33,716 bases of DNA from Burkholderiales bacterium RIFCSPLOWO2_12_FULL_65_40 (GCA_001770955.1 MESL01000018.1:1-33716); one strand, 5' to 3'. Positions 16,931 through 26,202 are shown, numbered from the stretch's first letter. The notes: generated by a model not told the origin, from the letters alone. Program-made: numbers and translations.

Positions 16931-18334
16931 TCAGTTCAGCACATCGTGCATGGCGTAGAGGCTCTCTTGCATCGGCGCTGCCTCGCGCATTCCCTGCTGC
17001 AAAAAAGCAGCCATCGCAGGCTGCAGCCGAATGGCCTCGTCCAGCAAAGGGTCCGATCCGCTCATGTAGGCCCCCACCTGCACCAGATCCCGGCTCTTCT
17101 GGTAGCGCGAATACACGGCGCGGAACTGCCGCGCCAGCTCAAAATGTTCCTGCGAAACCACGTTGTGCATCACCCGCGAGGCCGACTGCTCGATATCGAT
17201 GGCCGGAAAGTGCCCCGTCTCGGCCAGCGCACGCGACAACACGATGTGTCCGTCCAGAATGGCCCGTGCGGCATCGGCAATCGGATCCTGCTGGTCATCG
17301 CCCTCGGACAGCACCGTATAAAACGCGGTGATGGAGCCCACGCCATGCAGGCCGTTGCCACTGCGCTCCACCAGTTGAGGCAGCTTAGCAAAGCACGACG
17401 GCGGGTACCCCTTGGTGGCCGGCGGCTCACCAATGGCGAGGGCTATCTCGCGCTGCGCCATGGCGTAGCGGGTGAGCGAATCCATGAGCAGCAGCACATG
17501 CTTGCCCTTGTCTCGGAAATGCTCGGCCACCGCCGTGGCATAGGCCGCGCCCTGCATGCGCAACAGCGGGGGTGCATCGGCGGGCGCTGCCACCACCACG
17601 GCACGGCCACGGTCCTGCGCGCCCAGGATGTCCTCGACGAACTCCTTGACCTCACGGCCCCGCTCACCGATCAGTCCCACCACGATCACATCGGCCTGGG
17701 TATAGCGCGCCATCATGCCCAGCAACACGCTCTTGCCCACACCCGAACCGGCAAACAACCCCAGCCTCTGGCCCCGCCCCACGGTCAACAGGGCGTTGAT
17801 GGCGCGCACACCGGTGTCCAGCGGTTCGCGCACCGGATCCCGGTCCATGGCATTGATCAGGCGCCGGTCCATGGCTTCAGCCACCACCTCCTGCAAAGGG
17901 CCACCATGATCGAGCGGGAACCCCTGGGCATCGACCACGCGGCCCAGCAAGCCATCGCCCATCGGCACGCGCAAGGCACCCACCCGATGGACAGGGCGCG
18001 ACGGCTCCGGATCGTCCAGGCGGGGCACAGGAATGTAAGGCGCCGCAGGCACCACACTGGCACCGCTGGACAGGCCGTGGATGTCACCCGCCGGCATCAA
18101 AAAGGCACGGTCTGCCGAAAACCCCACCACCTCGGCCAGCACCGGATCATGTCCGCGTTGCTGAACCAGGCACTGCGACCCTACCGGGACACGGATGCCC
18201 ACCGCCTCGAGCACCAGGCCGGTCAGACGCGTGAGCGTTCCTCGTGTTTCCAGCGGGAGATTGCCGGCGACGCGGCTCCGCGCATCCGCCAGGAAGCCGC
18301 CCCAGGATGGCGCCTTGTCAGATGCCGTCGCCAT
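16931..18334 (-). CDS. fliI: Flagellum-specific export ATPase FliI
   Basis: FliI is the F1-like ATPase of the export apparatus. The 467 residues show the beta-barrel N-terminal domain, Walker A at 196-202 (GSGVGKS), the Walker B segment [26 protein letters not shown] near 280, and the family stretch [18 protein letters not shown]. The catalytic core is complete. It overlaps the 3' end of fliH by 17 bases, which couples the ATPase to its regulator. Confidence 0.96.
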   Translation of the reverse strand: MATASDKAPSWGGFLADARSRVAGNLPLETRGTLTRLTGLVLEAVGIRVPVGSQCLVQQRGHDPVLAEVVGFSADRAFLMPAGDIHGLSSGASVVPAAPYIPVPRLDDPEPSRPVHRVGALRVPMGDGLLGRVVDAQGFPLDHGGPLQEVVAEAMDRRLINAMDRDPVREPLDTGVRAINALLTVGRGQRLGLFAGSGVGKSVLLGMMARYTQADVIVVGLIGERGREVKEFVEDILGAQDRGRAVVVAAPADAPPLLRMQGAAYATAVAEHFRDKGKHVLLLMDSLTRYAMAQREIALAIGEPPATKGYPPSCFAKLPQLVERSGNGLHGVGSITAFYTVLSEGDDQQDPIADAARAILDGHIVLSRALAETGHFPAIDIEQSASRVMHNVVSQEHFELARQFRAVYSRYQKSRDLVQVGAYMSGSDPLLDEAIRLQPAMAAFLQQGMREAAPMQESLYAMHDVLN

Positions 18335-19049
18335 GGTTCAGCTCCTCCCATGCAGAGTCCAGCCCCAGCGGCGCGATCGCGTGCTGCCAGCGCTTTTCCA
18401 GGCTGCCATCGACCACCATACCCGCCTGCTCCACCAGGCAACCGCCCGGCGGCACCGATGCATCTGCCACCCACTGTATCGATGCAGTCGCCATCTCCTG
18501 CTGCAGCGCGGGATGGACCAGCGCGAAATCCTCGGGATGGAGCCGCACCGTGGCGGGGCGGCCGTCCGACACCAGCATGCCCAGCGCCTCCTGCACCACC
18601 GGTTTGAGCGCCAGGGGGTTGGAGCGCAGTTCCTGACGCACCACCTGGCGCGCAATCTCGCAGGCCAGTTCCAGCACGCCTTGCGCCATGTTCTGCTGCA
18701 GATCGCCCAGGCTCGCGCGCAAAGTCTGCACGACCGCGTCGAGGCGCTGGGCGGCCTCCTGGCCCTGTCCGGCCACATAGTCGTCCATGCGCTGCTGCCA
18801 TTCCAGCGTGGCCTGGGCGTGGCCTTGCGCCTCGCCTTGGGCAAAGCCTTCCGCACGGGCCTGTGCCAGCTCCGCCTGGCGCGCGGCTTCTTCCTGCTCC
18901 AGCGCAACGGGATCTTCCTCCACCGGCTCTTCCACCACGGCGTCGGAACCATCGACAGCGCCAAACTGCCACTGGGTCACATCGCCCACTTCCTCGCGCG
19001 GAATGAAGCGGGCATAGAGACGGCTCTTGTTAGACGAAGGCGTCGTCAC
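18318..19049 (-). CDS. fliH: Flagellar assembly protein FliH
   Basis: FliH is the peripheral stalk and negative regulator of FliI. The 243 residues include a Glu-rich N-terminal third, a long Ala/Gln/Glu coiled coil at about 60-120 and the C-terminal globular domain ([31 protein letters not shown]). The start is a GTG at 19049 with GGAGG five bases upstream; other in-frame starts at 19052 (GTG) and 19061 (TTG) sit on or too close to that site. It overlaps the end of fliG by 20 bases. Confidence 0.92.
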   Translation of the reverse strand: MTTPSSNKSRLYARFIPREEVGDVTQWQFGAVDGSDAVVEEPVEEDPVALEQEEAARQAELAQARAEGFAQGEAQGHAQATLEWQQRMDDYVAGQGQEAAQRLDAVVQTLRASLGDLQQNMAQGVLELACEIARQVVRQELRSNPLALKPVVQEALGMLVSDGRPATVRLHPEDFALVHPALQQEMATASIQWVADASVPPGGCLVEQAGMVVDGSLEKRWQHAIAPLGLDSAWEELNHGDGI

Positions 19050-20025
19050 CACCGCCTCCAATCACGATCTGGCCTTCATCCGACAGGCGCCGCACGGTCT
19101 TGAGAATTTCTTTCTGCTGCGCCTCGACCTCGGACAGGCGCATCGGCCCGCGCGATTCGAGGTCTTCGCGCAGTGCCTCGGCAGCGCGGGAAGACATGTT
19201 GGAGAGGAATTTTTCGCGCAACTCCGGCATGGCCCCCTTGAGGGCCACAATGAGCGTCTCGGAGGCAATTTCCTTGAGCACGGTCTGGATGGCCCGGTCG
19301 TCGAGCTTGATGACATCGTCGAACACGAACATCTTGTCCATGATCTTCTGGGCCAGATCGGGGTCATGGCTGCGGATCGACTCCAGCACCACGGTATCGA
19401 CGTTCGAACCCAGCAAATTGATGATTTCGGCGGCTGTCTTGATGCCGCCGAGAGACGTCTTGCGAATCTTGTCCCCGCCCGCCAGCACCTTGAAGAGGAC
19501 CTCGTTGAGGTCCTTCAGCGCCATGGGCTGGATACCCTCCAGCGTAGCCACACGCAGCAAAACCTCGCTGCGCTGGCGGTCGGTGAACTGCATCAGCACG
19601 GCAGCCGACTGCTCATGGTCCAGGTGCACCAGAATGGCCGCCACGATCTGCGGATGCTCGTTGCGCAGCAGCTCGGCCACCGACAGCGGATCCATCCACT
19701 TGAGGCTTTCAATGCCCGAGACATCGCCGCCCTGCAGAATCCGGTCGATAAGCAACCCAGCCTTGTCGTCCCCCAGTGCCCGCTTGAGAACGGCACGCAC
19801 ATAGTTGCCCGTGTCCGACACCAGCAGGCTCTGCGCGGCCGCAGCGTTCGAGAACTTGCTGACCACCTCGTCCACCTTCTCGCGCGAGACGCTGCGCATG
19901 TGGGCGATGGTTTCCCCCAGCTTCTGCACCTCCTTGGGTGACAGATGCTTGAACACCTCGGCGGCTTCCTCCTCGCCGAGGGACATCAGAAAAATGGCGG
20001 CTTCGTTCAGGCCCTGGTCGTCCAT
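19030..20025 (-). CDS. fliG: Flagellar motor switch protein FliG
   Basis: FliG couples the stator to the rotor. The 331 residues contain the N-terminal FliF-binding domain, the EHPQ motif at 123-126 (RNEHPQIVAAILVHLD), the Gly-Gly hinge region near 185 and the C-terminal torque helix (FVFDDVIKLDDRAIQTVLKE) with its charged residues. Length and motifs are standard. It begins 27 bases after the fliF stop. Confidence 0.97.
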   Translation of the reverse strand: MDDQGLNEAAIFLMSLGEEEAAEVFKHLSPKEVQKLGETIAHMRSVSREKVDEVVSKFSNAAAAQSLLVSDTGNYVRAVLKRALGDDKAGLLIDRILQGGDVSGIESLKWMDPLSVAELLRNEHPQIVAAILVHLDHEQSAAVLMQFTDRQRSEVLLRVATLEGIQPMALKDLNEVLFKVLAGGDKIRKTSLGGIKTAAEIINLLGSNVDTVVLESIRSHDPDLAQKIMDKMFVFDDVIKLDDRAIQTVLKEIASETLIVALKGAMPELREKFLSNMSSRAAEALREDLESRGPMRLSEVEAQQKEILKTVRRLSDEGQIVIGGGGDDAFV

Positions 20026-20052
20026 GGTGCGTCTTGCCGTTCAGTCTGGGGG

Positions 20053-21735
20053 TCAACCAATATCGCCGTTGACCCAGTTTTTCACAATATTGGCCACTGC
20101 CATCGGATTCTGGCGCGCCAGCGCGCGGGCGTCTTCCAGGCGCAACTCTTCGGGTGTGGCTGGAACCGGTTCACCCGGCTTGGGCGCAGGCAATGCCGGG
20201 CGCTGCGGCATCTCGGCCTCCAGCGCATCCAGCTGCGCCCCCGCCATCTGTATTTCCTTTGGCTTGCCCAGCGCCTTGAGCGCCGGCCGCACCAGGCCCA
20301 GCAGCACCAGCGCGGCAAACAGCGACATGCCCACGGGCCAGGCCAGGCTGCGCGCCAGGTCCACCGCCTCGGGCTGCTTCCACAGAGGCACATCGTCCTG
20401 AGGCGCAGCATCGACCTGGAACTGCGCGTTCATGAGGTTGACCGAATCGCCCCGCTCCTTGTTGAAGCCGATGGTTTCGCGCACCAGCGCTGTCATCTGC
20501 TCGATCTGCTCGGGCGTCAGCGCCTTGGCCACCATCTTGCCCTTGTCTTCGGCCGACTGGTAGTTGACCACCACGGCGGCACTCACCCGCTTGACGGCCC
20601 AGTTGTTGCCCCGCGTCACACGGACGGTCTTGTCCACCTCGAAATTGGTGGTCGACTCGCGCTTGGTGCTGCCCTGCTCCGCCCCACCCTGCTGCCCGGC
20701 CGCAGCCAACGTCTGCCCCGGGCCGTTGATGGGCGCAGCCGAGGGCGCCGGGGGCTGGTTGGCCACAGCGCCAGGCCCCACCACCGCCGTATTTGTGGTG
20801 GAATTCTCCCGACTCTCAAGCACCTGCTGGCTGCGGATCACCGTGGCATCGGGCGTCTGGTTGGGCCGATATTGTTCCGAGGTCGATTCCGTCTGGCTGA
20901 AATCCAGCTCGGCCGTCACCTGCGCCTTGACATTGTTGCGCCCTACCACCGGCTCCAGAATCTCCTGGATGCGGCGCGTGTACTGCTGCTCGATCTGCTG
21001 CACATACTGCAGCTGCTGGGCATCCACGCCATTGCCGGCGCCCGGCTCAGACGTCTGCGACAGCAGCTTGCCGGTATCGTCGAGCACGCTCACCGCCGAC
21101 GGCGCCAGCTCGGGCACGCTCGACGCCACCAGGTGCACGATGCCCGCCAACTGGGCGCGGTCCAGCACCCGCCCCGGGTACAGGCTGATCAAAATCGAGG
21201 CCGAAGGCTTCTGCTGTTCGCGGAAGAACCCGTTCTGGTTGGGCAGCGCCAGGTGCACGCGCGCACTTTGCACCGACGACAACGCCTGGATGGAGCGCGT
21301 CAGCTCCCCTTCCAGTCCACGCTGGAAGTTCAACCGCTCCTGGAACTGCGTCATGCCAAAGCGGTTGGCCTCCATCAGCTCAAAACCAGATACCGACCCC
21401 TTGGGCAAACCCTGCGAGGCCAGGCGCAGACGGATATCGTGCACCTTGTCGGCAGGGATCAAAATGGCACCACCGCCATCGGCATGCTTGTAGGGCACAT
21501 TCATCTGCGACAACTGCGCCACGATGGCGCCGCCATCCTTGTCGGACAGGTTCGAGAAAAGCACACGGTAGTCGGGCTGGCGCCCCAGCACCACCGCGGC
21601 AATGGCAGCGGCCACCAGCAGCACCACCCCCACACCCAGTCGCATGCGCTGCGCCCGGTCCAGGGTGGACAGCCGCTGAATCCATGCAGGGTTGGCGGGA
21701 GGAGAGTTCAAAGGAGCTTCGACAACTGCGGACAT
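20053..21735 (-). CDS. fliF: Flagellar MS-ring protein FliF
   Basis: FliF builds the MS ring in the inner membrane and is the first gene of the fliF-R operon. The 560 residues have membrane helices at about 32-50 (LGVGVVLLVAAAIAAVVLG) and about 455-475 (WPVGMSLFAALVLLGLV). Between them lie the periplasmic ring-building motifs (YRVLFSNLSDKDGGAIVAQL, LPNQNGFFREQQKPSASILI) and a Pro/Ala/Gly-rich insertion near 330. The C-terminal cytoplasmic tail for FliG binding is present, ending in NIVKNWVNGDIG. Confidence 0.97.
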   Translation of the reverse strand: MSAVVEAPLNSPPANPAWIQRLSTLDRAQRMRLGVGVVLLVAAAIAAVVLGRQPDYRVLFSNLSDKDGGAIVAQLSQMNVPYKHADGGGAILIPADKVHDIRLRLASQGLPKGSVSGFELMEANRFGMTQFQERLNFQRGLEGELTRSIQALSSVQSARVHLALPNQNGFFREQQKPSASILISLYPGRVLDRAQLAGIVHLVASSVPELAPSAVSVLDDTGKLLSQTSEPGAGNGVDAQQLQYVQQIEQQYTRRIQEILEPVVGRNNVKAQVTAELDFSQTESTSEQYRPNQTPDATVIRSQQVLESRENSTTNTAVVGPGAVANQPPAPSAAPINGPGQTLAAAGQQGGAEQGSTKRESTTNFEVDKTVRVTRGNNWAVKRVSAAVVVNYQSAEDKGKMVAKALTPEQIEQMTALVRETIGFNKERGDSVNLMNAQFQVDAAPQDDVPLWKQPEAVDLARSLAWPVGMSLFAALVLLGLVRPALKALGKPKEIQMAGAQLDALEAEMPQRPALPAPKPGEPVPATPEELRLEDARALARQNPMAVANIVKNWVNGDIG

Positions 21736-21908
21736 CTTGCTTTCCAGTATGGCAGGCCCGGTAACAGTCCTGGCGTGGAGTCGATTATTCGGTGCCCCAC
21801 CCCGCCACGTTCGCTGGATAAGCCGCGCATTTGACCATCATTTCGCCCGGATGACCGGCCGCAGCCCGACTAGGATTGCGTCATCCCCCATTCCCACCGG
21901 ATACAGCC

Positions 21909-22220
21909 ATGGACCTCCGCATCTCAAGCGCAACTTCCCCCCTCGCCGGTGCCGGCCTGGCGCGCCGTGCCGCAGCGCCCCAGCTGGAAACCAAGGAAGC
22001 CGGTTTTTCAGGTGCCCTCAAAGGCGCCCTGCAATCGGTCAGCGCCAACCAGAACCGCGCCGCCGACATGCAGCGCGAAGTGCAGTTCGAGAACCCCAAC
22101 GTCAGCCTGGAAGAAACCATGGTCGCCATCCAGAAGGCGCAGATCGGTTTTCAAGCCACGCTGCATGTGCGCAACCGCATGGTGCAGGCCTATACCGACA
22201 TCATGAACATGCAGGTCTGA
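21909..22220 (+). CDS. fliE: Flagellar hook-basal body protein FliE
   Basis: FliE links the MS ring to the rod and forms part of the export gate exit. The 103 residues end with the conserved NVSLEETMVAIQKAQIGFQATLHVRNRMVQAYTDIMNMQV region (quoted in parts: SLEETMVAIQKAQ, VRNRMVQAYTDIM). The start is the ATG at 21909 (MDLRISS); the frame upstream to 21876 adds a Pro-rich stretch without family similarity. It is divergent from fliF across 173 bases that must hold both promoters. I could not identify a convincing sigma-28 site there; an FlhDC-dependent promoter is expected from family knowledge. Confidence 0.94.
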   Translation: MDLRISSATSPLAGAGLARRAAAPQLETKEAGFSGALKGALQSVSANQNRAADMQREVQFENPNVSLEETMVAIQKAQIGFQATLHVRNRMVQAYTDIMNMQV

Positions 22221-22246
22221 CGCAATGCCAGGGCTCGAATTGCTCT

Positions 22247-22296
22247 GTTTTCGATAGCTTCTTGCGCTTATCCAGCAAGCGCAGAACGCCATTTTC
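22247..22296 (+). repeat. Comamonadaceae-type palindromic repeat, copy 1
   Basis: The sequence runs TCGATAGCTTCTTGCGCTT, ATCCAGC, AAGCGCAGAACGCC. TGCGCTT and AAGCGCA form a perfect 7-bp stem. It shares the GATAGCTT core, the GCGCTT/AAGCGC arms and orientation with the copy at 22391-22441. Confidence 0.65.
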
Positions 22297-22347
22297 ATCT
22301 AAATTTTTCTGGAATACTGCAGCGGCGCAACCGGCCGTGGCTTACCG

Positions 22348-22385
22348 AAAAAAAACACCGGTATGTCGCCATACTGGTGTTTTTT
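22348..22385. terminator. Bidirectional terminator between fliE and fliT
   Basis: ACACCGGTATG and CATACTGGTGT form an 11-bp stem with one G-T pair and a TCGC loop. An A-run precedes it and a T-run follows, so it can stop transcripts from fliE on the plus strand and from fliST on the minus strand. Confidence 0.85.
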
Positions 22386-22390
22386 GCTTT

Positions 22391-22441
22391 TATTTTGATA
22401 GCTTGAAGCGCTTGACCAGCAAGCGCTAGAGCCCAAAAATA
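22391..22441 (+). repeat. Comamonadaceae-type palindromic repeat, copy 2
   Basis: ATTTTGATAGCTTGA is followed by AGCGCTTG, ACCAG and CAAGCGCT, a perfect 8-bp stem, and then AGAGCCC. It has the same orientation as the copy at 22247-22296. The terminator lies between the two copies. Confidence 0.7.
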
Positions 22442-22484
22442 TTCAATACTCCGTCCCAACCCCTCACGGGGCGGAGCCGCTGCT

Positions 22485-22784
22485 TCAGTGCATCATCTGC
22501 GGCTGGCCTTCAAACATGTGCTCGAACTGCGCCAGCCAGGGCTCGGCCAGGCAGCGGATCTGTGCGTCATTGCGCAGAATGCGCTGCATGATCACGGTTT
22601 TTTCCTTGCGGTGCTCGGGCAGCAACTCGCATTCCTCGGACTTGAAGCGCAGCTCTTCGATCAGAACCGCACATGCGCCTTCGTAGCGCACCACGCCATC
22701 CCAATCTTTGGCCTGCGCAGCCTCCAGCATCTTGCGACTGCTGTCTTCAATGGCTTTGTAGTAATCAATCAACATATCGGACAT
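22485..22784 (-). CDS. fliT: Flagellar chaperone FliT
   Basis: This short helical protein of 99 residues follows fliS directly, the standard place for FliT, which chaperones the cap protein FliD and can inhibit FlhDC. It starts MSDMLIDYYKAIEDSSRKML, with Tyr and charged residues along amphipathic helices, and contains EECELLPEHRKEKTVIMQRIL. FliT proteins diverge strongly, so size, helicity and position carry most of the weight. The start at 22784 is two bases after the fliS stop, with a G-run as ribosome site; a much longer frame to 22931 overlaps fliS and is rejected. Confidence 0.82.
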   Translation of the reverse strand: MSDMLIDYYKAIEDSSRKMLEAAQAKDWDGVVRYEGACAVLIEELRFKSEECELLPEHRKEKTVIMQRILRNDAQIRCLAEPWLAQFEHMFEGQPQMMH

Positions 22785-22786
22785 TC

Positions 22787-23212
22787 TCAAGCCCCCCCGC
22801 CTTGGGTCATCTTGCCATTGTCGCCACCGATCTGTTCCCAGCTCTGTGCCACCGGCAAGATCAATTCGACCACCTCTTCCACCAAGCTGATATCGTTGCG
22901 CAGGTTGGCCAGCGTGAGACACTTGACGCAATAGTCATACAGCGCGCGCAGATTGGTGGCCAGCTCACCACCTTCTTCAGGGTTGAGGCCGCCCTTGAGT
23001 CCCTCATCCAGAATGCGCACAGCCTTGCCCAAGTGACGGCCTTTTTCCTCGATTTCTCCACGTTGCATCGCACCGCGGGCGGCATTCAACGACTGCATCA
23101 AGCCATCGAACAACATCTTGATCAGCATGTGGGGGCTCGCGCCATCGACGCAAGACTGAACACCTACCTGCCGATATGCCGTGGCTGCGCGAGAACTGAC
23201 TGGGGTATACAT
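22787..23212 (-). CDS. fliS: Flagellin export chaperone FliS
   Basis: FliS binds the C-terminus of flagellin and stops it polymerising before export. The 141 residues show the usual start (MYTPVSSRAATAYRQVGVQS), then ASPHMLIKMLFDGLMQSLNAA and the C-terminal LTLANLRND. The ATG at 23212 has AAGGAG six bases upstream; the ATG at 23227 overlaps that site and is rejected. A sigma-28 promoter lies just upstream. FliT follows two bases after the stop. Confidence 0.94.
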   Translation of the reverse strand: MYTPVSSRAATAYRQVGVQSCVDGASPHMLIKMLFDGLMQSLNAARGAMQRGEIEEKGRHLGKAVRILDEGLKGGLNPEEGGELATNLRALYDYCVKCLTLANLRNDISLVEEVVELILPVAQSWEQIGGDNGKMTQGGGA

Positions 23213-23241
23213 CGACGGCTCCTTCATGTGCTACTTACAGT

Positions 23242-23268
23242 CAATATCGGCAGTTCGGAGAAAAACTC
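23242..23268 (-). promoter_or_regulatory. Sigma-28 (FliA) promoter of fliST
   Basis: On the minus strand, TTGAGTTT, eleven bases, GCCGATAT. This compares with the consensus TAAAGTTT-N11-GCCGATAA: 6 of 8 and 7 of 8 matches. The transcript would start about 23 bases before the FliS ATG at 23212. It implies late-class expression of fliST separate from fliD. Confidence 0.75.
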
Positions 23269-23317
23269 AAGCAATTCCACAAACACTTCTAGAGGGCAAT
23301 CACCGGACTAATGCCGC

Positions 23318-23345
23318 TTTAAGGGAGCTACGTTTTTGATAGCAG
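23318..23345 (+). repeat. Remnant of the palindromic repeat
   Basis: AAGGGAGCTACGTTTTTGATAGC resembles the outer end of the family repeat seen at 22247 and 22391, but the GCGCTT stem is missing. It lies between fliS and fliD. Confidence 0.35.
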
Positions 23346-23380
23346 CAGACGCAAAAATGGACCTGCCAACCTCTAACACA

Positions 23381-24814
23381 TCAGCTGCTCTTGTTCCACT
23401 GGCTGACCTGCTGCGAGATGTAACTATTCAGAGCGGACAGCGACCCCATTTTCGCATCCAGGGCCGTGTACTGAGCACGCAGCCGTTTCTCAACAACGGC
23501 GGCGCGGTCGTTCACCTTGTCCTGCTCCGCCGTATTGCGCTTTACGGCCGCGCTGAGCGCGTCGGCCTTGCTGTTCATCATGCCGTCGAAGGACAGCAGG
23601 CTGGACGTGTAGGCCTTGAGCTTCACGCCCAGGCCGTTGGCATTCGAATCCGTGGCGACATTCGTGGCGAACATGGCCTTGAGCGCATCGGGGTTCTTGA
23701 GCGCCGCGTCCAGCTTGCTGCCGGTCACCGCCAGCTTGCCGCCGCGCTGCATGTCGATGCCGATATCCGACAGGCGCTTGTACACGCCATCGCCGGACAT
23801 GGTAGCCGCCACCTGCTGGCGCAGCGCATTCTGCAGCGCCACCGCCGAGCTGTCGCCCTGGAAGATGCCCGCGGTCTTGGTCTCGTCGTCGTACTTGGTC
23901 GACGCGCTCAACAGATCGTTGATCGCGTTATAGGCGTCCACGAAGGCCGTGATGTTCTTCTTCATGGAGGCCGTGTCCGAGGTCACTGACACTTCGGCAT
24001 CCGAGGTCGTGACCTGCGAGACCGCAATGCTCAGTCCGGGAACGGCATCGGCAAAGGTGGTGTTGGCTGACGATATGTCGATGCCATTGATCTTCGCCTT
24101 GGTGTTCTGCGCGTACTGGATGGTATTGGCGGCCATGCCAACACCCGCCGAGTTCTGCGGATCGAAAGCCAACGCCGACAGCCCCGGCGCGCCGCCGTCC
24201 TCGGTCACCTGGATGCGGAAACCCGAGACCTCGCCGGTCGTCTTGGAACGCACCAGCAAACGCTCGCCCGTGGCATCGCGCAGCACCGTGGCCGTGACGC
24301 CCGCATTCGCATCATTGATCTTCGCCGCGATCTGGGTCAGAGAATCCGTGGCCCCCACCGTCACATTGACCGCCGATGCCGAGCCCGCCGTGAAAGTCGG
24401 TGGCGGGCTGGTATGCAGCCAGGTACCGAGCTGGATGGTCATTGTGCCCCCGCCCACTGGGGCATCGGGCGTGGTGATGGCCGTGGAAGCCACCGATTGC
24501 GCCCGGGCCAGTTGCTGGACGCTTATGCCGAAGGAGGTCGCGCTGGCAAGCCCCGTGATGCTCACGGCCACCGCGCTGCTGTTGGACGACGTAGCCGCCA
24601 TGCCGTTCCACCCACTGTCACGCGTGAGTTTGGACGCCGCATCCGAGAACGTCGACATCAGCGATTTGAGCTGCGAATAGGTGGAAATCTTGGTCTGGAT
24701 GGAGGTGGCTGCCGTCGCCAACTTGGCGATGGGACGCTTTTCCAATGCCACCAGCTTGGTGACGATCGACTCAACGTCCAGCCCGCTACCAATGCCTGCA
24801 GATGAAATGGCCAT
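23381..24814 (-). CDS. fliD: Flagellar filament cap protein FliD
   Basis: FliD forms the cap under which flagellin folds. The 477 residues show the family N-terminus (ISSAGIGSGLDVESIVTKLV, the Gly-Ser-Gly-Leu-Asp motif), a variable Thr/Ala-rich middle with the embedded flagellin-like hook segment, and a C-terminal coiled coil (NTAEQDKVNDRAAVVEKRL, YTALDAKMGSLSALNSYISQQV). The ATG at 24814 has AGGAGG six bases upstream, a strong site. It lies 158 bases after the fliC1 stop. A terminator-like hairpin separates the two, so fliD may have its own promoter, which I could not identify with confidence. Confidence 0.96.
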   Translation of the reverse strand: MAISSAGIGSGLDVESIVTKLVALEKRPIAKLATAATSIQTKISTYSQLKSLMSTFSDAASKLTRDSGWNGMAATSSNSSAVAVSITGLASATSFGISVQQLARAQSVASTAITTPDAPVGGGTMTIQLGTWLHTSPPPTFTAGSASAVNVTVGATDSLTQIAAKINDANAGVTATVLRDATGERLLVRSKTTGEVSGFRIQVTEDGGAPGLSALAFDPQNSAGVGMAANTIQYAQNTKAKINGIDISSANTTFADAVPGLSIAVSQVTTSDAEVSVTSDTASMKKNITAFVDAYNAINDLLSASTKYDDETKTAGIFQGDSSAVALQNALRQQVAATMSGDGVYKRLSDIGIDMQRGGKLAVTGSKLDAALKNPDALKAMFATNVATDSNANGLGVKLKAYTSSLLSFDGMMNSKADALSAAVKRNTAEQDKVNDRAAVVEKRLRAQYTALDAKMGSLSALNSYISQQVSQWNKSS

Positions 24815-24900
24815 GTCAACCTCCTGAACAAGCCCGCTTGGCGGACTTTGCAAAAAACACTGCATGATTTTTGCAAAATCGGCCCCATGCAAAAGCCGGA

Positions 24901-24935
24901 AAAGCGGCGAGGGGAAGGTCCCCGTCGCCGCTTTG
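24901..24935 (-). terminator. Terminator of the minus-strand flagellin gene
   Basis: AAAGCGGCGA...GGGGA with TCCCC...TCGCCGCTTT forms a long stem with one bulged base and an AGG loop. On the minus strand it is followed by a T-rich tract (CTTTTCC then CTTTT). It lies about 40 bases after the flagellin stop, between fliC and fliD. Confidence 0.75.
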
Positions 24936-24972
24936 CAAGACCAGGAAAATTCCTGGCCCCGTTTCTCTCAGC

Positions 24973-26202
24973 TTAACGCAGCAGAGACAAAACACCTTGC
25001 GGCAGCTGGTTGGCCTGGGCCACCATCGCCGTGCCGGCCTGTTGCAGGATCTGGGTGCGCGACAGGTTCGCCGTTTCCTTGGCGAAGTCGGCATCCACGA
25101 TCCGGCCGCGCGAAGCAGACAGATTCTCCACCTGAATCTCGATATTGCCAACCGAGTTCTCGAAGCGGCTCTGCAGAGCACCCAGGTTGGCGCGGGCCGA
25201 GTTGACCTGGTCGATGGCGCTGTCGATCTTCTTCAGGGCCACCCAAGCGTTGCGCTGCGTGTCCACCGTCAGAGTATCGATGCCCAGCGAGTCGGTGCTG
25301 GTGGAGTTGGCGCTCAACGTTGCACCACCCGTGGCACCCACGGCGGCGGCGGCATAGCCAAAGTTGTTGGCCGTGAAGCCCGTCAGGGTCAGCGTGGACG
25401 AGTTGCCAGACGCATTGAGCTTGGACGACATCAGGTCGATGGTGTAGTTGCCGTCGTCCTGCTTGCTCAGGAAGGCGGTCACGCCGGTGTCGGCCGACTT
25501 GCGGTTGATCGCCTCGACCATCTGGCCCATGCGCTCGGTGCCCGACTTGGCTTCGGCGATGGGACCCAGGTCCCAGGTGCTGGTGCCGTCGTTGATGCGC
25601 AGCGTCGAGCTGGCGGTAATGGCGGCCAGGTCGGTCACCGTGGTCGTGGCGTTGATGCCGGTTTGCTTGTCGTAGGCGTAGACCACGTCGGCCAGGCCCT
25701 TGGCGGAGGTATTGGTCAGCGCGCCCACGGTGATGTTGTCGCCGGAGTTGGCGCCCACCTGGAACACCGCGCCCGAGAACGTGCCGTCCAGGATCTTCGT
25801 GCCGTTGAAGCTGGTTTGCTTGGCCACGCGATCAACTTCATCGGTCAGCTGCTTGACTTCGGCCTGCAGGGCGTCGCGGTCGGCCTTGCTGTTGGTGGCG
25901 TTGCTGGCCTGCACGGCCAGTTCACGCATGCGCTGCAGCATGTCGCCGATCTTGCCCAGCGAGCCTTCGGCCGTTTGCGCCAGGGAGATACCGTCGTTGG
26001 AGTTGCGGGCACCCACCGTCAGGCCCTTGACCTGGGTATTCATGCGCTCCGAGATGGCCAGGCCAGCAGCGTCGTCCTTGGCGCTGTTGACGCGCAGACC
26101 CGAAGACAGGCGCTGCATGGAAGTTGCCAAGGAATTGGCAGACATGCCCAGATTCCGTTGTGCGTTCAGCGCAGCGATATTGGTATTGATGGTAGAGGCC
26201 AT
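24973..26202 (-). CDS. fliC: Flagellin FliC, copy 1
   Basis: This is the filament subunit, 409 residues. The conserved D0/D1 ends are complete: MASTINTNIAALNAQRNL and QRLSSGLRVNSAKDDAAGLAI at the N-terminus, and VENLSASRGRIVDADFAKET with LQQAGTAMVAQANQLPQ at the C-terminus. The central D2 part is Gly/Ala/Ser/Thr-rich, with no Cys. By eye it differs from copy 2 at about 30 positions. The C-terminus is SLLR, whereas copy 2 ends KLLQG. The ATG at 26202 follows AAGGAG; a 15-codon upstream extension has no flagellin character. Its upstream sigma-28 promoter is near consensus, so I expect it to be the major flagellin. Confidence 0.97.
   Translation of the reverse strand: MASTINTNIAALNAQRNLGMSANSLATSMQRLSSGLRVNSAKDDAAGLAISERMNTQVKGLTVGARNSNDGISLAQTAEGSLGKIGDMLQRMRELAVQASNATNSKADRDALQAEVKQLTDEVDRVAKQTSFNGTKILDGTFSGAVFQVGANSGDNITVGALTNTSAKGLADVVYAYDKQTGINATTTVTDLAAITASSTLRINDGTSTWDLGPIAEAKSGTERMGQMVEAINRKSADTGVTAFLSKQDDGNYTIDLMSSKLNASGNSSTLTLTGFTANNFGYAAAAVGATGGATLSANSTSTDSLGIDTLTVDTQRNAWVALKKIDSAIDQVNSARANLGALQSRFENSVGNIEIQVENLSASRGRIVDADFAKETANLSRTQILQQAGTAMVAQANQLPQGVLSLLR

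Noticed and set aside
16898..18607. A 569-codon plus-strand open frame opposite fliI and fliH
   Set aside because: It is His/Arg/Gln-rich and antisense to complete fliI; no domain is recognisable.
19945..21834. A 629-codon plus-strand open frame opposite fliF
   Set aside because: Composition is that of an antisense shadow, and fliF is intact on the other strand.
22785..22931. N-terminal extension of FliT
   Set aside because: It overlaps fliS and has no FliT character; the ATG at 22784 follows the fliS stop directly.
24870..24886. A sigma-54-like GG-N10-GC element before fliD on the minus strand
   Set aside because: Only the GG and GC cores fit; the remaining consensus is poor, and this lineage is expected to use FlhDC and sigma-28 for flagella.
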